DNA of 64,000 nucleotides from Neobacillus kokaensis (GCF_014656545.1 NZ_BNDS01000002.1:70288-134287), one strand, 5' to 3'; shown: positions 43,629 to 51,986, counted from the stretch's first letter. Made by a program: numbers and translations. The notes: generated by a model not told the origin, from the letters alone.

Positions 43629-44276
43629 TCAGTGGATATCGACTAAATCCTTTAATTTTTCAAACGTTTTATCGCCAATCCCGCTAATATTCTTTAAATC
43701 TTCCACCGTCTTAAAACCGCCGCTTGTTTCTCGAAATTCAATAATAGCCGCTGCCTTCGCCGGGCCAATGCCAGGAAGGTTCTGCAGTTCGACGGCATCT
43801 GCTTTATTCAGATTAATCCTCCCTTGCTGATTACCTGAGCTTCCTGCATTCATTCCGCCGCTTCCTGCTGGTCCTGGTACAGCAAGCCCGTCCTCTCCTT
43901 TTGCTGGTATGTAAATGACCATTTCATCCTGTACATGTTCCGCAAAATTCACTTGTGTTTGGTCAGCCTTTTCGGTCAGCCCGCCTGCCCGGCCGATGAC
44001 ATCAATAACCCGTTCGCTAGAACTTGCCTGATACACTCCAGGCAGCTTTACCTGACCTTTTACATCAACCATAATTGTTTCTGAAGGCTTTAACTCTCCC
44101 CCTCCCTTTTCCTTTTCCTGTGCCCCCACAGCAGCTTGAAGTTTATTTTCTACTGTGGCAGCTTGGAACGACTGCCGAGGCGCTGCACTGTTTTCATAAA
44201 AATAAAAAATCCCGCCAAGCATCAATAATATTGCCGCAATAACATAAAGCTTGTGTTCAATCAACCATTCCTTCAT
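43629..44276 (-). CDS. comEA: Competence DNA receptor ComEA
   Basis: ComEA is the membrane-anchored receptor for transforming DNA. The 215-residue protein has one N-terminal helix (about 9-26), an SLBB-type domain (VDVKGQVKLPGVYQ and ERVIDVIGRAGGLTEKAD) and two C-terminal helix-hairpin-helix motifs (LQNLPGIGPAKAAAIIEFRE and LKNISGIGDKTFEKLKD) that grip DNA. It is the first gene of the operon, divergent from comER. Confidence 0.95.
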   Translation of the reverse strand: MKEWLIEHKLYVIAAILLMLGGIFYFYENSAAPRQSFQAATVENKLQAAVGAQEKEKGGGELKPSETIMVDVKGQVKLPGVYQASSSERVIDVIGRAGGLTEKADQTQVNFAEHVQDEMVIYIPAKGEDGLAVPGPAGSGGMNAGSSGNQQGRINLNKADAVELQNLPGIGPAKAAAIIEFRETSGGFKTVEDLKNISGIGDKTFEKLKDLVDIH

Positions 44277-44364
44277 TTGAAACCATCCTTTCTAAAGGTA
44301 TATTTTACAAAAGGGAATCATATGGATATAAAAGAAACTTGCCACGTGAAGGAGGGTGGGAATC

Positions 44365-45195
44365 ATGAATATAGGTATCATCGGTACCGGTAATATGGGG
44401 AGAATCCTGGTGGAAGCTTTACTCGATGGAAAGGCGATATCCCCTTCTTCTATGATGATTACAAATAGAACAATAGGAAAAGCAATGGTGCTGAAAGATA
44501 AATATAAGGAACTAAAGGTTGGAGCAAATGCCATTGAGGTAGCAAGTGAATCTGATTTAATTTTTGTATGTGTAAAACCATTAGATGTTTTTAAAATCAT
44601 TGATCAGATTAATCCCTATTTAACCGAGGAAAAATGTCTCATTTCTATCACAAGTCCTATTAGTACAAATCAAATTGAATCTAAAGTAACCTGTTCAGTT
44701 GCCAGGGTAATTCCAAGTATAACCAATCGGGCATTAACTGGTATTTCTTTGATTACTTATGGTGAAAATTGCCACATGGAATGGAAATTAAAAATTGAAC
44801 AAATGATGTCAAACATTTCTACACCGCTGTTAATTGATGAAAAAATAACCAGGGTTGCATCAGATATTGTCAGCTGCGGACCTGCCTTTTTCAGCTATTT
44901 ACTGCAGCGCTTTATTTTAGCCGCTGTTCAAGAAACCGATATTGATACAAAAACCGCAACCGCATTAGCTAGTGAAATGACTGTCGGTCTTGGTGAATTA
45001 TTAAGACAAGGGCATTATACCCTTCCATCACTACAGGAAAAAGTTTGTGTAAAAGGCGGCATTACCGGTGAAGGAATAAAAGTACTGGAGAACGAGCTTG
45101 GGGAAGTATTTGAACATTTATTCCAAGCAACCCATGAGAAATTTAAAGAAGACCTTGAAAAAGTTGAAATGCAATTCTCTAACTCAAATCTATAA
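44365..45195 (+). CDS. comER: ComER, pyrroline-5-carboxylate reductase-like protein
   Basis: This 276-residue protein has a Rossmann NAD(P)-binding start (MNIGIIGTGNMGRILVEALL) and the C-terminal dimerisation domain of ProC-like reductases. It is divergent from comEA, as in B. subtilis, where it is not essential for competence; a role in sporulation/biofilm timing has been proposed. ATG 44365 is used because GAAGGAGGGTGGG precedes it. Confidence 0.92.
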   Translation: MNIGIIGTGNMGRILVEALLDGKAISPSSMMITNRTIGKAMVLKDKYKELKVGANAIEVASESDLIFVCVKPLDVFKIIDQINPYLTEEKCLISITSPISTNQIESKVTCSVARVIPSITNRALTGISLITYGENCHMEWKLKIEQMMSNISTPLLIDEKITRVASDIVSCGPAFFSYLLQRFILAAVQETDIDTKTATALASEMTVGLGELLRQGHYTLPSLQEKVCVKGGITGEGIKVLENELGEVFEHLFQATHEKFKEDLEKVEMQFSNSNL

Positions 45196-45237
45196 TTCGA
45201 CTTATTCTGCTAATTTCCTGCAAAAAAAATCTTAAAA

Positions 45238-45262
45238 AGCCATCTTTTTTTAAAAGATGGCT
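45238..45262 (-). terminator. Left copy of the comER-yqeM terminator hairpin
   Basis: AGCCATC and GATGGCT enclose a T/A loop. On the minus strand TTTTTAAG follows, but the plus side runs straight into CAGGCTGTCGA, the end of the insertion element. A near-identical hairpin lies at 46258-46283. Confidence 0.7.
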
Positions 45263-45264
45263 CA

Positions 45265-45300
45265 GGCTGTCGAAAAACTTTCGATAGCCTTTTATTTTAT
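45265..45300 (+). terminator. Hairpin with T-rich tail at the left end of the insertion element
   Basis: GGCTGTCGAAA and TTTCGATAGCC form an eleven-pair stem (one G-T pair) followed by TTTTATTTTAT. It can terminate comER transcripts. Confidence 0.75.
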
Positions 45301-45352
45301 ACAGATTCTTTATTAATTAACCGCGTTAAAATGAATAAGCTGTTCAATAGGT

Positions 45353-45488
45353 CTGTTGATTTCCGCTCCAGGCGGCTTCGCTTTCCGCGGGCGGTTCGGG
45401 GAGCCGCCTCGGCGCTAAAGCGCCTGCGGGGTCTCCCCTGCCCCGTACTCCCGCAGGAGTCTTCGCCGCCTTCCGCTCCAATCAACAG
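45353..45488. repeat. GC-rich palindromic repeat, 136-bp copy
   Basis: It runs from CTGTTGATTTCCGCTCCAGG to TTCCGCTCCAATCAACAG and contains GGCGCTAAAGCGCC and GGGGTCTCCCCTGCCCCG. The ends are inverted (CTGTTGATT), and the segment TTCCGCTCCA occurs as a direct repeat just inside both ends. GC content is well above the chromosome average. It resembles intergenic repeats that I recall as common in Bacillaceae genomes. Confidence 0.85.
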
Positions 45489-45520
45489 TGTGTTATTTAA
45501 TAAAGACCTTCCGCTCAACT

Positions 45521-45552
45521 AATAAATAATAATAATAATAATAATAATAATA
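45521..45552. repeat. AAT trinucleotide microsatellite
   Basis: About ten AAT units in a row stand just upstream of the transposase remnant. Such tracts are prone to length change. Confidence 0.85.
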
Positions 45553-45565
45553 AGTGGTGAAATCA

Positions 45566-46138
45566 ATGTACAAGCCAAAAGAGTTAGCCAAAGTGAATAT
45601 AAATTTGTGTCTATTGATGAATTAGTTCCAGACGACCACCTTCTTCGCTTGATTGAGAAATATATAGATTTTTCATTTCTTCTAGAAAAAGTTCGTCCTT
45701 ATTATAGTGATGGTAATGGCCGCCCTTCTGATCCTCTTATTCTTTTTAAAATGATGTTTATTGGCTATATTTACGGAATTCATTCCGCACGACAATTAAA
45801 AAGAGAGATAAAAATGAACATCACCTATCGTTGGTTCTTGGGTCTAAAATTTCATGAACCAGTTCCACATCACTCTACAATTAGTTGGAATCGCCAACAT
45901 CGTTTTTAAAGGAACTAATATTTTTCAGGAGATTTCTAATGAAATTGTTCTTCCGGCAATGAATCATAAAATGGTCGGTTGTCGTGTTTTATTTATTGAT
46001 TCTACACATTTAAAGGCTAATGCAAATAAACATAAATTTACGAAGGAAGAGGTGGAGGTGAAGACTCGTGAATATAAAAAAAAATTTGCAACACACTTGG
46101 CAAGATTAGAAAAAGTGTGTTGCAATTCTTTATGTTGA
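45566..46138 (+). pseudogene. IS1182-family transposase, truncated and frameshifted
   Basis: Family sequence is spread over three frames. ATG 45566 reads MYKPKELAKVNI; a one-base loss near 45602 moves the frame to VSIDELVPDDHLLRLIEKYI and the RPSDPLILFKMMFIGYIYGI segment. An extra T near 45907 moves it again to FKGTNIFQEISNEIVLPAMN and HLKANANKHKFTKEEVEVKT. After REYKK the family sequence ends. The catalytic C-terminal half is missing. Confidence 0.88.
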
Positions 46139-46146
46139 TTGCCTTC

Positions 46147-46172
46147 CTGTTGATTGGAGCGGAAATCAACAG
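46147..46172. repeat. 26-bp mini-repeat, identical to 554-579
   Basis: It consists of CTGTTGAT, TGGAGCGGAA and ATCAACAG. It follows the transposase remnant directly, as the other copy lies next to the left transposase remnant. Confidence 0.8.
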
Positions 46173-46257
46173 GCCTGTTAGCAGGGACAATCTGTTAATA
46201 AATATCGGTTTTATGTTCAAAAAATTGCCGAGAAAAATACCTTTACTCGACAATCTG

Positions 46258-46283
46258 AGCCATCTTTTTTAAAAAAGATGGCT
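46258..46283 (+). terminator. Right copy of the comER-yqeM terminator hairpin
   Basis: AGCCATC and GATGGCT enclose TTTTTTAAAAAA, with a T-rich run (TTATTTTTTC) on the plus side. On the minus side, where yqeM ends, it leads into CAGATTGTCGA of the insertion element rather than Ts. Confidence 0.7.
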
Positions 46284-47051
46284 TTATTTTTTCTCTGCTA
46301 TATAAAAAATTCTTTCAGAATCAGCTTGTGGCGCAATGTGTTCGAAGTCCGCATTTACCTCTAACAGCTTAAAACCAGCCTCTTCAAGCCACCCCGAATA
46401 TTGTTCTACCGAATAAGTGCGCTGGTAATGAAGCTCATCGATCCTGTCATATTTACCCGTTTTTTCATCCAAAACAAAAAAACTAAGCTCATGTTCCACA
46501 CTATTTGGATCATCACCAGGAAAGCTGTTCCAAATATAAGAAATTGGGTCGTCGCTAAAAGCATACGTTTGCTCAAGGAAAACCTCATTTACTTTATAAA
46601 GCGAATGGACATCAAAAATGAGCAGCCCACCTTGCTGAAGGTGAGCAGCTGCACGAGAAAAAGTGTCCCTCACCTGCTGCTCAGATTTCAGATAATTTAA
46701 TGAATCACAAAAAATACCGATCACATCAAATTGCCCTAACCCTTCAAGTTCCACCATATCCTGCTGATAAAACGGAATGGCTAATCCCTCTGTGTCTGCT
46801 TTTTTCTTAGCAACCATCAGCATGTCCTCAGACAAATCGACACCTATAACTTGAAATTCTTCTTTAGCAAAACGAACCGACAGCTCACCAGTGCCACATG
46901 CTAAATCTAGGATGCGCAGCGGCTCCGTGGGGCTTGAGTCATTCAAGCTGCTATAACTAACAAGCTTTTCTTTAACAAACCGAACCCATTCGTCATATGG
47001 GGCCTCACTCATAAGTTCGTCGTAAAGATAAGCAAATTGTTTATAGCTCAT
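46284..47051 (-). CDS. yqeM: Class I SAM-dependent methyltransferase YqeM
   Basis: This 255-residue protein has the AdoMet-binding motif ILDLACGTGELSVRFAKE near residue 47 and VIGIFCDSLNYL near 110. It is the YqeM family encoded after rsfS in Bacillus; the substrate is unknown. Its ATG overlaps the rsfS stop by four bases. Confidence 0.9.
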   Translation of the reverse strand: MSYKQFAYLYDELMSEAPYDEWVRFVKEKLVSYSSLNDSSPTEPLRILDLACGTGELSVRFAKEEFQVIGVDLSEDMLMVAKKKADTEGLAIPFYQQDMVELEGLGQFDVIGIFCDSLNYLKSEQQVRDTFSRAAAHLQQGGLLIFDVHSLYKVNEVFLEQTYAFSDDPISYIWNSFPGDDPNSVEHELSFFVLDEKTGKYDRIDELHYQRTYSVEQYSGWLEEAGFKLLEVNADFEHIAPQADSERIFYIAEKK

Positions 47052-47404
47052 GAATTGGACCCGCTAAGGATATCCACCCTAGGTGCATCGCCCCAAAGCC
47101 GTTCCAAATTATAATAAACTCTTTCATCACGGTGGAAGACATGGGCCACTACATCGCCAAGATCAATTAACACCCAGCGTCCTTCATCAAAACCTTCCAT
47201 TCGTTTCACTTCAAAGCCATTCTCTTGAGCTTTTTCACGGATTTCCCGCGCAATCGCCTGAACTTGTTTATCAGAATTTCCGTGGCAGATAATAAAATAA
47301 TCGGCAATTAGAGAAATCCCCTGCATGTTCAGCGCAGTAATATTTTCCGCGCGTTTGTCATCTGCAGCTTTTACGGTAAGATTAAGTAACTCTTGATTTG
47401 TCAT
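47048..47404 (-). CDS. rsfS: Ribosome silencing factor RsfS
   Basis: RsfS binds L14 and prevents subunit joining when nutrients fall. The 118-residue protein has the family pattern IADYFIICHGNSDKQVQAIA, GRWVLIDLGDVVAHVFH and YYNLERLWGDAP. It lies four bases after yqeK in the yqeG-yqeM operon (YqeL). Confidence 0.95.
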   Translation of the reverse strand: MTNQELLNLTVKAADDKRAENITALNMQGISLIADYFIICHGNSDKQVQAIAREIREKAQENGFEVKRMEGFDEGRWVLIDLGDVVAHVFHRDERVYYNLERLWGDAPRVDILSGSNS

Positions 47405-47407
47405 TCA

Positions 47408-47974
47408 TCAAGCCTCCTGATTTTTAATTAAATCATTATACGTATGAAATGTTTCTGGGTAGACCATTTGATTCTTTTTTAATAAAAATAAAATCGTATT
47501 TTGCACCGACTTAATCAATGCTTTTTCTAAGCTTTCCTTAGCTAGGCCGCGGACTTCGTCAACACCAGGGAAATGCCGGCCAGGCTCAATATAATCGGCT
47601 AAGTAAACAACCTTCTCAAGTATGCTCATTCCCGGTCTTCCGGACGTATGATATCTTATGGCTGCAAGAATTTCCTGATCTGTAATTCCTGCCTCTTTTT
47701 CCGTTAAGTATGCTCCAACAGGTGCATGCCACAGTTCGGCATTATATTCAAGCAGATCTTGAGGAAATCCTTGTTCGATTATAGTTTGCTTCATTTCTTC
47801 TTTTGGCCTAAATTTAGCATAGTCATGAAAAATAGCTGCCAGCTCTGCCTTTTTTTCATCAGCGCCATATCGTCTTGCTAAGTCAATTGCTGTTTCCATA
47901 ACACCTAACGTATGCTGATAACGATGTTCGGTTAATTGTTCTTTTACAAGTTTTAATGCTTTTTCACGTTCCAT
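47408..47974 (-). CDS. yqeK: HD-domain phosphohydrolase YqeK
   Basis: YqeK hydrolyses diadenosine tetraphosphate (Ap4A) symmetrically. The 188-residue protein has H-x-HD motifs: RYQHTLGVMETAIDLAR near residue 20 and AAIFHDYAKFRPKEEM near 55. I start it at ATG 47974 (MEREKALK); the longer frame lies in nadD. It overlaps nadD by 11 bases. Confidence 0.92.
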   Translation of the reverse strand: MEREKALKLVKEQLTEHRYQHTLGVMETAIDLARRYGADEKKAELAAIFHDYAKFRPKEEMKQTIIEQGFPQDLLEYNAELWHAPVGAYLTEKEAGITDQEILAAIRYHTSGRPGMSILEKVVYLADYIEPGRHFPGVDEVRGLAKESLEKALIKSVQNTILFLLKKNQMVYPETFHTYNDLIKNQEA

Positions 47975-48536
47975 ATAAATGATTCTCCTCAATATAAGAG
48001 ATGATATCATCCGGCAGAAGATATTTAACCGTCTTTCCGTCCTTAAATCTATCTCTGATCATACTTGATGATACATCAATTGCCGGTATGTCGACATATA
48101 TAACCGGATAATCCGTTTGATGGCTGTAGGACGGCCGCTTAACCCCGACAAATCGGACAAGCTTGACGAGTTCATCAATCTGATGCCAATGTGGTAAATA
48201 TTCAATCATATCTGCACCGATAATAAAGAAGAATTGATGATCTTTATATGTTTCATTAAGCAATTTCATCGTGTCAATCGTATAGGATGGCCCTTCCCTG
48301 TTCAGTTCAATCAGCTGCAGGCGAAAGGCTGGATTGCTGCCAACAGCGAGCTTCAGCATTTCAACCCGCTCATGATCTTTCACTGAGTCCAGTTTCTTTT
48401 TATGCGGCGGCTCATGATTTGGCATAAACCAAATTTCATCAAGTTCAAGAGTTTCCAGAACCTCATTGGCAATCAAAAGATGTCCGAAATGGGGCGGATT
48501 AAAGGTACCGCCCAAAATCCCGACTTTCTTCATCAA
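47964..48536 (-). CDS. nadD: Nicotinate-nucleotide adenylyltransferase
   Basis: This enzyme makes deamido-NAD from nicotinate mononucleotide and ATP. The 190-residue protein has the nucleotidyltransferase motif GILGGTFNPPHFGHLLIAN (HxGH) and the ISSTxxR-like DVSSSMIRDR near residue 155. It is in operon with yhbY upstream and yqeK downstream. Confidence 0.95.
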   Translation of the reverse strand: MMKKVGILGGTFNPPHFGHLLIANEVLETLELDEIWFMPNHEPPHKKKLDSVKDHERVEMLKLAVGSNPAFRLQLIELNREGPSYTIDTMKLLNETYKDHQFFFIIGADMIEYLPHWHQIDELVKLVRFVGVKRPSYSHQTDYPVIYVDIPAIDVSSSMIRDRFKDGKTVKYLLPDDIISYIEENHLYGT

Positions 48537-48546
48537 AGTCTCCCCT

Positions 48547-48837
48547 TTATGGAAGAGTTATTTGTTTATTTTCAACTGATTCCTTGTAAAGAACAATTGT
48601 ATTCCCGATTATCTGGGCAATCTCTGCCCCAGTGCCGGAAGCTAGTTCTTCAGCAACCACGGTTTTATCTTCTTCACAGTTTTGTAAAATACTTATCTTT
48701 AATAGTTCCCGAGCTTCAAGGGCATCCGCAATTTGTTTAACCATATTTTCATTTACGCCGCCTTTTCCTACTTGAAAAATTGGATCCAAGTGATGGGCTT
48801 TAGAACGTAAAAATCTTTTTTGTTTACCTGTTAACAT
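48547..48837 (-). CDS. yhbY: RNA-binding protein YhbY (YqeI)
   Basis: This CRS1/YhbY-domain protein of 96 residues begins LTGKQKRFLRSKAHHLDPIF and carries the GKGGVNENMVKQI loop, a GxxG RNA-binding turn. It associates with pre-50S or pre-30S particles in other bacteria. It overlaps aroE by 14 bases. Confidence 0.93.
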   Translation of the reverse strand: MLTGKQKRFLRSKAHHLDPIFQVGKGGVNENMVKQIADALEARELLKISILQNCEEDKTVVAEELASGTGAEIAQIIGNTIVLYKESVENKQITLP

Positions 48838-49669
48838 GTTGTCCTCCTAGTTGATTTAATACATTTTCTCTCATTCTTTCAACATCCGGGAAAATGCCTG
48901 TCCATTTTTCAAATGCAAGGGCTCCCTGATACACAAACATCTCAATCCCGTTTTGAATATTTGCTCCCCTGTCACTGGCATCTTGCAAAAATTTTGTCTG
49001 CAATGGATTGTAAATAATATCACAAACCAATGCCTGTTTCCTAACATTAGTCAGGTCAATCGGCTGTTCCGCCATTTTAGGAGCCATTCCGATCAGTGTA
49101 GTTTGTACAATTAAATCGTAAACAGCTAAATTTCCCTCTGCTTCTGCTAATGTCCAAGCCGAGGATGTAACGGAATAAGGACATTCAGCAATTAAGCTTT
49201 CTGCTTTTTCAACTGTCCGATTAGCAATATCAACAGCTGCCGGCTTTTCCTTCGCTAAGGTAAAATAGATAGCTCGGGCAGCACCCCCAGCGCCGACAAT
49301 TAATATTTTTTTGCCGGCTGTGCTTGGCATGTAGACTTGAAGGCCTTTTAAAAAGCCTGGCCCATCTGTATTATAACCCTTTAGTCTGCCATTTTCATTG
49401 ACCACTGTATTAACAGCTCCAATGCATGCAGCAAATTCATCCACTTCATCAAGCAAAGGGATAATATCTGTTTTATGGGGCACTGTTACATTAAATCCGC
49501 CTATGCCAATTGCTTTAAACCCGTTAACCGCATCCTTCAGGTTCTCACTTTTTATCTGAAAAGGAAGATAGCTGGCATCAATTTGATAAAATGAAAATAA
49601 ATCGTTATGCATAATTGGAGACATCGAGTGTCCAATTGGGTTTCCGATTACCGCATATAGTTTCTTCAT
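48824..49669 (-). CDS. aroE: Shikimate dehydrogenase (NADP+)
   Basis: The enzyme reduces 3-dehydroshikimate in aromatic amino acid synthesis. The 281-residue protein has the substrate site GNPIGHSMSPIMHN and NVTVPHKTDIIPL (catalytic Lys) and the NADP motif ILIVGAGGAARAIYF near residue 127. It lies inside the yqeG-yqeM operon, as in B. subtilis (aroD). Confidence 0.95.
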   Translation of the reverse strand: MKKLYAVIGNPIGHSMSPIMHNDLFSFYQIDASYLPFQIKSENLKDAVNGFKAIGIGGFNVTVPHKTDIIPLLDEVDEFAACIGAVNTVVNENGRLKGYNTDGPGFLKGLQVYMPSTAGKKILIVGAGGAARAIYFTLAKEKPAAVDIANRTVEKAESLIAECPYSVTSSAWTLAEAEGNLAVYDLIVQTTLIGMAPKMAEQPIDLTNVRKQALVCDIIYNPLQTKFLQDASDRGANIQNGIEMFVYQGALAFEKWTGIFPDVERMRENVLNQLGGQHVNR

Positions 49670-49693
49670 CCGTTCTCCTATCCCCTATTTAAC

Positions 49694-50806
49694 TTAGATT
49701 AATGATTTTCGTAAAACTGTTTCCACACCCTTAGGCACATAGGCTGCTACTTTTACACCCGGCTCATTTACCGTTACCCAGCCGAGCCCTGAAAAGACAA
49801 TATCTGTTTTAGCTTCCTTGATGACGTATTCCTGTTTGACCAGCTCAGGAAACGACTTCACTTGTTCCGGTCTTGGCGGTGCCAGTAATTCTCCTAGATG
49901 ATTTTCATAAAGCTCAGCGGCCTTTTCAGTTTTCGTCCGGTGGATTGCCAGTTCATTGGCTAAATAACAAACAAACGAGCGTTTCTCGCTGCCGCTGATG
50001 TAATCAAACCGTGCCAATCCGCCGAAAAATAACGTCTGACCTTCATTTAACTGATACACTTTTGGCTTAATTTCCTTTTTCGGAGTAATCAATTTTAAAT
50101 CGCCTTTATCAACGAAATGAGCCATTTGATGGTGATTAATGATTCCCGGAGTATCGATTAACGCTTTCCCATCATCAAGCGGGATTCGAATCATATCTAA
50201 TGTCGTTCCGGGAAAATGGGAAGTGGTAATCACATCGCCTTCTCCGGTTACTTCCTTAATTATTCGATTAATAAAGGTAGATTTCCCTACATTTGTACAG
50301 CCTACCACATAGACATCCTTGCCATTTCGCAACTCATCAATGGCTGCAGCCGTTTCCTTCATCATCCAGCCTTTTCCGGCACTTACCAAAAAGACTTCTT
50401 CTGGTCTTAAGCCAAGATCTCTGGCCTCTTGCTTCATCCAATGGATTAGCTTATTATGCTTGACAGACTTCGGCAAGAGATCCACCTTGTTGCCTACAAG
50501 AACAACTTTATTGTTTCCGGCAAAACGATGGATGCCCGGAAGCCAGCTTCCGTTAAAATCAAAAATATCTACAACCATCACTATCAGCGCATCCGTCTGA
50601 CTAATTCCATTTAAGATTTTTAAAAAATCATCATCCGTTAAGCTTACGTCCTGAATCTCATTATAATGTTTTAACCGGTAACAGCGTTGGCAAATAATTG
50701 TTTCTTTCTCTAATGCAGAGGCAGGAGCATAACCGATTATATCCGGATTTTCTGTCTGAACGGTTACTCCACAGCCGATACAAATTTGTTGTTTTGGGTC
50801 ACTCAC
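49694..50806 (-). CDS. yqeH: Ribosome biogenesis GTPase YqeH
   Basis: This circularly permuted GTPase is needed for 30S assembly. The 370-residue protein has a zinc finger (CIGCG and CQRCY), then G4 (VGNKVDLL) before G1 (GCTNVGKSTFINRII) and G3 (DTPGI), the reversed motif order that marks the family. It follows yqeG by four bases. Confidence 0.95.
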   Translation of the reverse strand: MSDPKQQICIGCGVTVQTENPDIIGYAPASALEKETIICQRCYRLKHYNEIQDVSLTDDDFLKILNGISQTDALIVMVVDIFDFNGSWLPGIHRFAGNNKVVLVGNKVDLLPKSVKHNKLIHWMKQEARDLGLRPEEVFLVSAGKGWMMKETAAAIDELRNGKDVYVVGCTNVGKSTFINRIIKEVTGEGDVITTSHFPGTTLDMIRIPLDDGKALIDTPGIINHHQMAHFVDKGDLKLITPKKEIKPKVYQLNEGQTLFFGGLARFDYISGSEKRSFVCYLANELAIHRTKTEKAAELYENHLGELLAPPRPEQVKSFPELVKQEYVIKEAKTDIVFSGLGWVTVNEPGVKVAAYVPKGVETVLRKSLI

Positions 50807-50809
50807 TGA

Positions 50810-51325
50810 TTAATCCTCCCACTGAAGCATACCTTTTTTTCGGAACCAGTTCATAATTCTTCGTTCCACAAAGCGGTTAAATTTTGTTGCTAATCCGTCC
50901 GTCTGGGCAACCGGCACAACAAGAATCGTTTGAAAGCCGCTGCGGTTTCCGCCCAGTACATCGGTTAGTAATTGATCGCCAATCACGACGGCCTCTTCTT
51001 TTTTAATTCCCATTTGCCCTAAAGCCTGATTAAATGCCCTTGACAACGGCTTCCGCGCCCGAAAAATAAATGGAATATTGAGAGGGTCGGCAAACGCCTT
51101 CACCCTTTGTTCATTATTATTAGAAACGATGGTAACTAAAATATTTTGCTTCTTTATATCTTCGAACCATTGGACAAGCTGAGGCGTGGCACTTGGACGA
51201 TCCCACTCCACGAGCGTATTGTCCAAATCTGTAATAATCCCTTTAATCCCCCTTGCCTTTAATTGTTCGGGGGATATTTCAAGAACGCTCTTGAAATGTT
51301 CATTTGGTAAAAATTGTTTCAACAC
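50810..51325 (-). CDS. yqeG: HAD-superfamily phosphatase YqeG
   Basis: This 171-residue HAD-IIIA protein has motif I DLDNTLVEWDRP, motif II VSNNNEQRV, and VVIGDQLLTDVLGGNRSG. It may be a phosphatidylglycerophosphatase-like enzyme; the substrate is not shown here. It is the first gene of the yqeG-yqeM operon. Confidence 0.9.
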   Translation of the reverse strand: MLKQFLPNEHFKSVLEISPEQLKARGIKGIITDLDNTLVEWDRPSATPQLVQWFEDIKKQNILVTIVSNNNEQRVKAFADPLNIPFIFRARKPLSRAFNQALGQMGIKKEEAVVIGDQLLTDVLGGNRSGFQTILVVPVAQTDGLATKFNRFVERRIMNWFRKKGMLQWED

Positions 51326-51557
51326 TAAGATAACACCCCATTAAGTAAAATCAAACTTTCACTTTCCTTGTACCATTCTAACCAATTATATCCTTCGTTT
51401 CAAAGAATATATGTTGTTCCTATTGTTCATCAAAATATTACAATACATGAGGGTTTTCAAATAAAAAAGAACAATGAGAAGTGTAATTCCACATAAATAT
51501 GAACTTTTTTAGAAAGTTTTAAAAAAGTTTTCGACAAATTCCCCCATCTTTATCGTC

Positions 51558-51656
51558 TGTGGATAAAGTTATTAACATTATACCCATTGAATCAGCCACT
51601 TTTCCTCACCTTATAAACAAATTAACCACAAGTTATCCACCTGTATTTGTGGACAA
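51558..51656. promoter_or_regulatory. DnaA-box cluster upstream of sda
   Basis: There is one perfect box, TGTGGATAA (51558-51566, reverse of TTATCCACA), and three with a single mismatch: TTAACCACA (51622-51630), TTATCCACC (51633-51641) and TGTGGACAA (51648-51656). DnaA is known to control sda in B. subtilis. Confidence 0.88.
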
Positions 51657-51657
51657 C

Positions 51658-51673
51658 TAGAACGATTGTTCTA
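51658..51673. promoter_or_regulatory. LexA/DinR-like palindrome upstream of sda
   Basis: TAGAACGATTGTTCTA has perfect six-base arms. Its core GAAC-N4-GTTC follows the Bacillus SOS box, although the outer bases are A/T where the consensus has C and G. It overlaps the possible -35 of sda. Confidence 0.5.
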
Positions 51674-51779
51674 AAGGATTAAATTTGGTAGATTAAGGGT
51701 ACACCTAAGAACATACTATTCTATGGATCCTTTTAGGCAAATAGAACATAAAATTTCATAATTGGAGGTGGAGCCTTAC

Positions 51780-51920
51780 ATGCGCAAACTGTCCGATGAG
51801 TTATTAATTGAATCCTATTATAAAGCAATTGAATTAAACTTAAGTGAAGATTTTATTAATCTTATTGAATCAGAAATCCGCCGTCGTTCATTATACAATA
51901 AAATCAAATTATCTTCCTAA
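51780..51920 (+). CDS. sda: Sporulation checkpoint protein Sda
   Basis: Sda binds and inhibits the sensor kinase KinA, delaying sporulation when DNA replication is active or damaged. The 46-residue protein reads [20 protein letters not shown] then [20 protein letters not shown], a clear match to the helical-hairpin family. ATG 51780 has TTGGAGGTGGAG upstream. The DnaA boxes upstream support replication-linked control. Confidence 0.95.
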   Translation: MRKLSDELLIESYYKAIELNLSEDFINLIESEIRRRSLYNKIKLSS

Positions 51921-51986
51921 ACACCGCCCTTTAAGGGCCTTCTTTTTTATTGGCCACATATAATAACGGCGCCTTTTTAGCGCCGT

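Larger units (their letters stand above)
45256..46264 (+). mobile_element. Degenerate IS1182-type insertion element
   Basis: Terminal inverted repeats of 18 bp agree at 16 positions: GATGGCTCAGGCTGTCGA at 45256-45273 and the reverse complement of 46247-46264 (GATGGCTCAGATTGTCGA). Between them lie a hairpin (45265-45297), the GC-rich repeat, an AAT microsatellite, a truncated and frameshifted transposase, and the 26-bp mini-repeat. At about 1.0 kb it is well below the usual IS1182 size, so more than half the transposase is gone. Confidence 0.7.
51326..51779. other. Divergent control region between yqeG and sda
   Basis: No gene is seen in this A/T-rich stretch. The right half has a DnaA-box cluster and a LexA-like palindrome serving sda. 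A weak sda promoter is possible: TTGTTC (51666-51671), 17 bases, TAGATT (51689-51694). The yqeG promoter should lie in the left half but is not clear. Confidence 0.55.

Noticed and set aside
45354-45488. Small proteins encoded in the GC-rich repeat (frames of 63-73 codons on both strands)
   Set aside because: The open frames result from high GC content and palindromic sequence; no ribosome binding site or family match.
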